Part shown: piece after piece, positions 58,989-64,000 of the stretch | Position numbering within the stretch: the first letter of the stretch is position 1 | Layout of the letters: each line of letters starts with the position of its first letter | Assembly (NCBI RefSeq): GCF_014960965.1 | Contig: NZ_CP063169.1 | Location: 3,567,581 to 3,631,580, forward strand | Direction of reading: 5' to 3' | DNA from: Ruania alkalisoli | GTDB taxonomy: Bacteria; Actinomycetota; Actinomycetes; Actinomycetales; Beutenbergiaceae | DNA: 64,000 nt | Notes under the pieces: model-generated | Databases searched by the model: none | What the model was told of the DNA's origin: nothing | The model's input: the letters and a program-made list of their open reading frames with translations, nothing else | Program-made: the position numbers and the translations under genes

Positions 58989-60245
58989 TCAGGAAGGCGC
59001 CACGGCCCGATCGGCGGCAGCATGGCGGGCAAACGCATCGGCCACGGGGTTACGACGGCGCAACAAGCCCTGCTCGGATTCGACCAGGTCCCACAGCCCC
59101 ATGGTGAGCAGCGAGGCCTCCCGCGGCGTGTCCGCGTGACGGTAGGTCCACTCGTACATGTCGAACAGCGGCCACCACGTGTAGCCGACGATCGGCACGC
59201 CCTCCTCCCGCATCCGGTGCACGAGCGCGACCGAGTCGTCCAGCCACGCCACTCGCTCCCCGACGGAGGCGGTCACACAGGTCTCGGTCAGCGCTACCGG
59301 CACGCCGTAGCGATCGGCGTAGGTACGCAGCACGTCCTCCAGGCCGAGCATCCCCTCGTCGATCTGCGGGGCCGGGTCCACGAACCCGCCCGCGTGCCAG
59401 ACCCCGTCCTGCACCAGGGTGGTCGAGTGGCGCGGGTAGTAGTTCACACCCATCACGTCCGGCAGCACGGGCGCGCCGGCGAGCCGGTCGAGCAGATCGG
59501 GCGAGAACCCGTGGGCGAGCAGGTGCTCGAGCATCGGATGCCCGTCGCGCACACGCCCCGTGACGAGATCCTCGACGACGTAGCTCTGCTCGCGTAGGAA
59601 CCGCACCTTGTCCGCGTGCTCGCCGTCCACATCACCGGAGAACCGGGAGGTCGCGTCCACGTGCACGAAGGTTGCGCGATCACCGAGCACTTCGGCGATC
59701 CCGTGCTGAGTGCGCGCGAATCCGTCTGCGAGCGCCGCGACCATCCTGGTGAGGCCCTCCTCGCCGGAGAGATAGGGCGGCCAGTAGGCCAGCTCACCGC
59801 AGAACCGGGCGTGGATCATCGGCTCGTTCACCGGGGTGTAGTCGGTGACTGTATCCGCATACCGCTCGGCCACAGCGACCGAGTACTCGGCGACGCGCTT
59901 GGGGTAGTCCGGGTGGGCGAACTCCCCCTCGAGCCACTGCGGAGTGCCGTAGTGCAACAGGTCCACCATGGGCCTGATCCCCAGCTCGGCGAACCGCGCC
60001 ATCACCGGATCCAGCCAGGACCAGTCCCACTGCCCCGGCGCCGGGTTGATCCGGTACCACGGGATCCCCCAGCGCATGAACTCCGCGCCTGCCTCGGAGG
60101 CAAGGCCGAGGTCGGCGTGCCACTGGTCGTAATGCTCGGTGAGCTCGTATTCGTCCAGGGCGCGTTCGCCCGGACGGGTCTGCGGGACGAAGGTGTCTTC
60201 GACGCCGACGCCGAAGTGCAGTCGGCCGTCCTGGTACCAGGTCAT
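58989..60245 (-). CDS. Glycoside hydrolase family 1-like beta-glycosidase
   Basis: 418 residues. The TIM barrel has the acid/base Glu in DYTPVNEPMIHARF (T-x-N-E-P, near residue 141) and a nucleophile candidate Glu in VALTETCVTAS (near 317). WWPLFDMYEWTY near the end forms the sugar subsite wall. No signal peptide, so it cleaves imported oligosaccharides in the cytoplasm. Shorter than the usual GH1 length of about 440-470. Downstream of a CUT1 permease gene on the same strand, so probably cotranscribed. Exact glycoside unknown. Confidence 0.83.
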   Translation of the reverse strand: MTWYQDGRLHFGVGVEDTFVPQTRPGERALDEYELTEHYDQWHADLGLASEAGAEFMRWGIPWYRINPAPGQWDWSWLDPVMARFAELGIRPMVDLLHYGTPQWLEGEFAHPDYPKRVAEYSVAVAERYADTVTDYTPVNEPMIHARFCGELAYWPPYLSGEEGLTRMVAALADGFARTQHGIAEVLGDRATFVHVDATSRFSGDVDGEHADKVRFLREQSYVVEDLVTGRVRDGHPMLEHLLAHGFSPDLLDRLAGAPVLPDVMGVNYYPRHSTTLVQDGVWHAGGFVDPAPQIDEGMLGLEDVLRTYADRYGVPVALTETCVTASVGERVAWLDDSVALVHRMREEGVPIVGYTWWPLFDMYEWTYRHADTPREASLLTMGLWDLVESEQGLLRRRNPVADAFARHAAADRAVAPS

Positions 60246-60303
60246 GGAGTCCTCACTAGGTCTGTGCTGGGTCGCGCACGCTGGGCGCGGTGGTGGTCGT
60301 CAC

Positions 60304-60324
60304 CGCCAGATCGACGTGCGATTT
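60304..60324. repeat. Palindromic-repeat half copy (copy D)
   Basis: CGCCAGATCGACGTGCGATT plus T repeats the arm sequence of copies A and B, in the gap between the GH1 gene and the permease gene. No second arm is nearby. Confidence 0.7.
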
Positions 60325-60355
60325 CGTGGCGGCGGGTGAGTGGAGGGCGGCGGCG

Positions 60356-61261
60356 TCACCCCTTCATGCCGGTCATGGCCACGCCTTCGATGAAGCGCCG
60401 CTGCACGAGCAGGTAGAGCACCACCAGCGGCACGATGGCCACGAGCGAGCCGGCCATCATCACCCCGTAGGGGGCCACACCCGTGGCGGAGCCGGTCAGC
60501 AGGGCGAGCCCCGCCGTCAATGGCCTCACGCTCGAATCGCTGGTCATGATCAGCGGCCACAGCAGGTCGTTCCAGTTGTTGACGAAGTGGAACAGGGCCA
60601 TGGTCAGCAGTGCGGGTTTGGCATTCGGCAGGATGATCGACCAGAACACCCGCAGCTCGCTGGCGCCGTCGATGCGGGCCGCCGAGTCCAGATCCCGCGG
60701 GAGGGTGATGAAGAACTGCCGCAGCAGGAAGATCCCGGCCACATCCGCGGCGCGCGGGATGACCAGCCCGGCGTAGGTGTTGACCCAGCCGATATCGGAG
60801 ATCAGTTCGTACAGCGGCACCAGCAGCGCCTGGAAGGGCACCATCATGATCGCGATCAGCACGGTGAAGATCGCATACCGGCCCTTGAAGTCGATCCGTG
60901 CCAGCGCGTAGGCCGCCAGCGAGTTGAACACCAGGGACAGCCCGGTCACGGCGGCCGCGAACACGAAGGAGTTCCACGACTGCGCAAATACCGGGATGCG
61001 GGCGGTGAGCCCGTCGAAGTTCTCGAGTGTGAAGCGGGACGGGATGAAGTTCGGCGGCCAGGAGAGCACCTCCGATTCCGGGGAGAAGGCGGAGAGCACC
61101 ACCACGACCACCGGGAAGGAGGTGAGGGCCGCGAACACGAGCAGGCCGGCCACCACACCCGACTGCGTGAGCAGTCGGGCGGTGCTTGCGCTGCCCCTAC
61201 GGCGGGCGGGCGGACGCGCGGGGGCGAGGGACGCCGTCGTGGTCTGATTCATGGCACTCAC
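60356..61261 (-). CDS. Carbohydrate ABC permease (MalG/CUT1 type), sulfatase-GH1 locus
   Basis: 301 residues from GTG 61261 (GTGA overlap with the first permease; ATG 61252 is an alternative). Six membrane segments and the EAA loop LDSAARIDGASELRVFWS. The C-terminus FIEGVAMTGMKG is the family signature. Moderately similar in layout to the rhamnose permease at 31.8 kb but clearly a separate system. No ATPase gene nearby. Confidence 0.92.
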   Translation of the reverse strand: MSAMNQTTTASLAPARPPARRRGSASTARLLTQSGVVAGLLVFAALTSFPVVVVVLSAFSPESEVLSWPPNFIPSRFTLENFDGLTARIPVFAQSWNSFVFAAAVTGLSLVFNSLAAYALARIDFKGRYAIFTVLIAIMMVPFQALLVPLYELISDIGWVNTYAGLVIPRAADVAGIFLLRQFFITLPRDLDSAARIDGASELRVFWSIILPNAKPALLTMALFHFVNNWNDLLWPLIMTSDSSVRPLTAGLALLTGSATGVAPYGVMMAGSLVAIVPLVVLYLLVQRRFIEGVAMTGMKG

Positions 61262-62220
61262 TCCAGGTCCTTCTCACGCTTGGCCCCGATCCGGAGCTGG
61301 ATCAGCCCCAGGGCGAGGGTGATCACCAGCAGTACGTAGGACAGGGCCGAGGCGAAGCCCATCCGGAAGTCGCGGAACCCGTCGGTGTAGATGCGGTAGA
61401 CGATCGTCTCCGTGGCCCGGTCCGGTCCGCCCTGGGTCATGATGTAGATCTGGTCGAAAGCCTGGAACGCGCCGATGATCGCGAACACGATCACGAACGT
61501 CATCGTGGCGCGCAGCCCGGGCATGGTGACCGCCCGGAACTGACGCCAGGCGCCGGCGCCGTCGAGTATCGCGGCCTCGTACAGGTAGCGCGGGATGCCC
61601 TGCAGGCCGGCGAGGAAGATGACCATGAAGTAGCCGAAGTTCTTCCAGATCGCGACGGCGGTCACCGCCGGTAGTGCCCAGGTGGTCGACGCGAAGATGT
61701 CACCCATCTGGATGCCGACCTTGCCGAGCCAGTACGGGATCAGGCCGAGGTTCGGGTCGAGCAGGAACGCCCAGGCCAGGGACGCCACCGCCATCGAGAT
61801 GACGAACGGCAGGAAGATGATCGTGCGGAAGAAGCTGCGCAGTGGCACGTCCTTGCGATTGAGCAGCAGCGCCGCCCCGAGTCCGACTGCGATCACGATC
61901 GGCCCGTACATGACGGCGTAGCCCACGGTGTTCCAGATCGCCCGCAACGTCGCCGGGTCGGTGAAGACGGTGGCGTAGTTCTCCAGGCCGATCCAGGACT
62001 CCTCGCCGAAGCCGGAGGCGTCGGTGAAGGAGAGCCGTAGCGCCGAGAGCGCCGGCAGGAACACGAACGCGAGGATCACCGCTACCGCCGGGGCGAGGAA
62101 CGCCGCGGCGCGCAACGCCCGGCCGCGTTCGTGGCGCGCGATCTGACGCGATCGGTCCGGCGGCATTCTGCTGCCGCCGAGGCGCCTGGGGGCCCGGTAG
62201 GCCGGTTGCACACTGGTCAT
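61258..62220 (-). CDS. Carbohydrate ABC permease (MalF/CUT1 type), sulfatase-GH1 locus
   Basis: 320 residues. Arg-rich cytoplasmic N-terminus (residues 1-38), then six membrane segments and the coupling loop RYLYEAAILDGAGAWRQFRA. Start ATG 62220. Separated from the binding-protein gene by a hairpin (62238-62268). Confidence 0.92.
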   Translation of the reverse strand: MTSVQPAYRAPRRLGGSRMPPDRSRQIARHERGRALRAAAFLAPAVAVILAFVFLPALSALRLSFTDASGFGEESWIGLENYATVFTDPATLRAIWNTVGYAVMYGPIVIAVGLGAALLLNRKDVPLRSFFRTIIFLPFVISMAVASLAWAFLLDPNLGLIPYWLGKVGIQMGDIFASTTWALPAVTAVAIWKNFGYFMVIFLAGLQGIPRYLYEAAILDGAGAWRQFRAVTMPGLRATMTFVIVFAIIGAFQAFDQIYIMTQGGPDRATETIVYRIYTDGFRDFRMGFASALSYVLLVITLALGLIQLRIGAKREKDLE

Positions 62221-62237
62221 GAGGTCTCCAAGGGCTC

Positions 62238-62268
62238 CGGTGGTGCCGGGGAATCCCCGGCACCACCG
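62238..62268. terminator. Intercistronic hairpin between binding protein and permease
   Basis: Perfect 15-nt arms (CGGTGGTGCCGGGGA / TCCCCGGCACCACCG) around a single A. Same place in the operon as the hairpin at 33772. It should stabilise or attenuate, so that the binding protein exceeds the permeases. Confidence 0.7.
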
Positions 62269-62284
62269 TCGATGTGGGAGTCGA

Positions 62285-63598
62285 TCACTCGAACCGGGAG
62301 AGGATGTCGGCGATCGAGCCGGCAGTCTCGGTGGTTACAGCAGCGAGATCGCCGCCCTGGGTGACCGTGGTGTTCAGCGTCGACAGCTCGGCGTTGACGT
62401 CGGTCAGCCCGCCCGGGATCCCGTACATCCGGATGTAGGAGTTCTCGGTGTGGTCGATCATGGTGCCCACGAACGGGGTGTCGCCGATCTGATCGGCCGT
62501 GATGTCGGTGCGGTTCGGCGGGTAGTAGGACTGCTGCGCCCACAACACCTGCGAGTCATGAGCGTTGTAGTAGCGCAGGAACGCCTCGGCGCCGGCCGCT
62601 GTCTGTTCGTCGGCCTGGGATGTCAGCCACCAGTAGTTGGCCGCGGCCTGGGTGACCACGCCCTCCGGGCCGGCCGGCATCTCGAAGACGTCGATGTCCA
62701 GGCCCACGCTCTCGGCACCGGTGATGATCCATGGTCCGATCACGGTCATCGCGGCCTTACCTGCCTTGAACAGGTCCACCGCCTCCGGCAGCGTCACATT
62801 CGTCGGGCCCCAGCCGCCCTCGTAGGCGTCCTGCCACCACTGCAGGGTCTCGACGTTCTGCGGGGTGTCCAGCGTGACTTCGCCGTCGGTGTACACGGAG
62901 CCGCCGCCGGCCTGGATGAAGCTCGGAAGGAATGTGCCGTCGGCATCGGGCAACGCGAGGCCGTAGATCTCCGGCTCACCGTCACCGTTGTCGTCCACGG
63001 TGAGCTCTTCGGCGAGGGCGACCCATTCCTCCCAGGTGGCAGGGACGTCGCTCTCGGTGATGCCCGCCTCGGCGAACATCTCGGTGTTGTACCAGACCGA
63101 GAACGGGCCGTAGGCCATCGGGACGGCGTAGTGGGTGCCGTCGAATGTGGCGTAGTCGACCACGTGCGGGTAGTAACTGTCCGTCTCGTTCTCGGGGTTC
63201 TCGTAGAAGGAGTCCATCGGAACGAAGACACCCTGGTTGACATAGCCCTCACCGGCATCGGCAGGCTGAACCACGAGATCCGGACCGTTGCCGGCGGAGA
63301 CGGCGGGCAGGAGCTTGTCGGTGATGACATTCCAGGGGTTGACCTCCACGGAGATCTCGTACTCATCCTGGGAGGCGTTGAACTCGTCAGCAAGCTGGTT
63401 GACCACGTCACCATCGGCCTCGGTGAAACCGTGCCAGACGCTGACGGTGGTGGTACCGCCGTCGCCGCCACCGGAGTCACCGGTGTCGGTACCTGAGGAG
63501 CAGGCAGCAAGGGTCAGAGCAGCCGCAGTGCCCGCGGCGAGCAGCACGCCGCGTCGGCGACGTGCCGGCCGGCGCAGTAGGGGTGTTGAAGGGGACAT
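62285..63598 (-). CDS. Carbohydrate ABC transporter substrate-binding lipoprotein, sulfatase-GH1 locus
   Basis: 437 residues from ATG 63598, behind AAGGAG; the longer frame is unbiased. Basic start RRPARRRRGVLLAAGTAAAL, lipobox LAAC at about residue 33. Mature part: TVSVWHGFTEADGDVVNQLA and DEFNASQDEYEISVEVNPWN, family-1 sugar-binding features. First gene of the operon; next upstream is a sulfatase gene on the same strand, so a sulfated or decorated oligosaccharide is a plausible ligand. Confidence 0.92.
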   Translation of the reverse strand: MSPSTPLLRRPARRRRGVLLAAGTAAALTLAACSSGTDTGDSGGGDGGTTTVSVWHGFTEADGDVVNQLADEFNASQDEYEISVEVNPWNVITDKLLPAVSAGNGPDLVVQPADAGEGYVNQGVFVPMDSFYENPENETDSYYPHVVDYATFDGTHYAVPMAYGPFSVWYNTEMFAEAGITESDVPATWEEWVALAEELTVDDNGDGEPEIYGLALPDADGTFLPSFIQAGGGSVYTDGEVTLDTPQNVETLQWWQDAYEGGWGPTNVTLPEAVDLFKAGKAAMTVIGPWIITGAESVGLDIDVFEMPAGPEGVVTQAAANYWWLTSQADEQTAAGAEAFLRYYNAHDSQVLWAQQSYYPPNRTDITADQIGDTPFVGTMIDHTENSYIRMYGIPGGLTDVNAELSTLNTTVTQGGDLAAVTTETAGSIADILSRFE

Positions 63599-63619
63599 CT
63601 TTGTTCTCCTTATCGGTAG

Positions 63620-63631
63620 TACATCGGTGTA
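63620..63631. promoter_or_regulatory. LacI-like operator candidate before the binding-protein gene
   Basis: TACATCGGTGTA, an imperfect palindrome (TACA/TGTA arms), 22 nt before the start codon. Not similar to the rhamnose-type sites. Confidence 0.35.
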
Positions 63632-63668
63632 TGAGGGTGGCCGATGCGGGGGAAGGGGGCCATGAAGA

Positions 63669-64000
63669 TCAGGGGTTGATATACGGGATGCCGACAGCGT
63701 CAACCGCACCGTCGCCGGTGACTTGCTCGCGGGGAATGACGCCCACGCGCCTGGACCATTGCTCGTACGCGGCAGCGAGAGCTGCGACAAGTTCCGGACG
63801 ATCGGCCGCACGATCGCGAGTCTCGGTGCGATCGGCGAGCAGATCGTAGAGCTCCCACGGGCCGGGGTACTTACGCGCAAGCTTCCAACGGCCCAAGCGA
63901 ACGGCGGCGTTGCCCTCGTGTTCCCAGTACAGAGGCCGCACCGAACCGCCCGAGCGGTCGCCGCCCTGCAACACCGGAAGCAGGCTCGCTCCCTCCATCG
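63669..64000 (-). CDS. Sulfatase, C-terminal part (gene continues beyond window)
   Basis: Only the C-terminal 110 residues lie inside. They show the typical sulfatase ending: PLYWEHEGNAAVRLGRWKLA, PGPWELYDLLADRTETRDRA and DRPELVAALAAAYEQWSRRV. The active-site formylglycine motif (C/S-x-P-S-R) is outside the window. Removal of sulfate esters from a polysaccharide or oligosaccharide is the likely role. The neighbouring transporter and GH1 enzyme suggest a small utilisation locus. Confidence 0.83.
   Translation of the reverse strand, partial: MEGASLLPVLQGGDRSGGSVRPLYWEHEGNAAVRLGRWKLARKYPGPWELYDLLADRTETRDRAADRPELVAALAAAYEQWSRRVGVIPREQVTGDGAVDAVGIPYINP

Noticed and set aside
1-64000. CRISPR array, rRNA or tRNA genes
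   Set aside because: I saw no regularly spaced direct repeats and no recognisable rRNA or tRNA sequence. A tRNA scan would be needed to exclude tRNAs fully.

Overview
The window is GC-rich throughout, with strong G/C preference at third codon positions, GTG and TTG starts, frequent ATGA/GTGA/TGATG gene overlaps and probable leaderless starts. Together with SigK/RskA, DUF222-HNH and Pls/PosA-type genes this indicates an actinobacterium, probably Micrococcales (Ruaniaceae/Beutenbergiaceae-like). The taxon is an inference. I recognised no rRNA, tRNA or CRISPR.

Layout. 0-4.2 kb: two tandem lipoproteins and a MacA/MacB-like ABC system joined by overlaps. 4.2-6.6 kb: a small reverse-strand ORF, then a Gfo/Idh/MocA dehydrogenase with a sugar isomerase/epimerase. 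6.8-16.9 kb: a DUF2171-like protein and six tandem paralogues of a single-pass membrane protein with a PQQ-like beta-propeller; a frameshifted DUF222-HNH gene interrupts the array. 16.9-25.8 kb: a 2-hydroxyacid dehydrogenase divergent from a DeoR-headed, LacI-like regulator, followed by an Opp/Dpp-type importer with fused ATPases. 25.7-29.1 kb: an orphan antitoxin, a fumarate-reductase-like flavoprotein and an SDR. 29.2-35.2 kb: a sugar ABC operon ending in rhamnose mutarotase. 35.5-39.4 kb: SigK, RskA, a fasciclin lipoprotein and a sulfite-oxidase-like molybdoprotein. 39.5-44.4 kb: rhaI, a fused rhamnulose-1-P aldolase/lactaldehyde dehydrogenase, and rhaB. 44.6-50.4 kb: a Pls/PosA-type single-module synthetase, an M1 aminopeptidase and a phosphopantetheinyl transferase. 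50.4-57.5 kb: two LacI regulators, a nucleoside hydrolase, a fucose/arabinose-type isomerase, lldD and a P-loop kinase. 57.5-58.7 kb: an IS110-family insertion. 59-64 kb: a GH1 enzyme, a sugar ABC transporter and the end of a sulfatase.

How it fits together. The sugar genes form a coherent L-rhamnose route: import, RhaM, RhaI, RhaB, aldolase/dehydrogenase to L-lactate, then LldD to pyruvate. A shared LacI-type operator (core AACGATTC, or a close variant) lies before the importer, rhaI, a lacI gene and lldD, which suggests one regulon. The sulfatase and GH1 loci hint at plant or algal polysaccharide use.

The most striking system is the Pls-type synthetase. Its hand-read adenylation code closely resembles a lysine code, and its partners are a candidate polymer-cleaving aminopeptidase and a PPTase, so a poly-lysine-like (isopeptide) homopolymer is a plausible product. 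The second is the six-gene beta-propeller array with conserved cysteines, a conserved N-terminal acidic tag and duplicated leaderless promoters.
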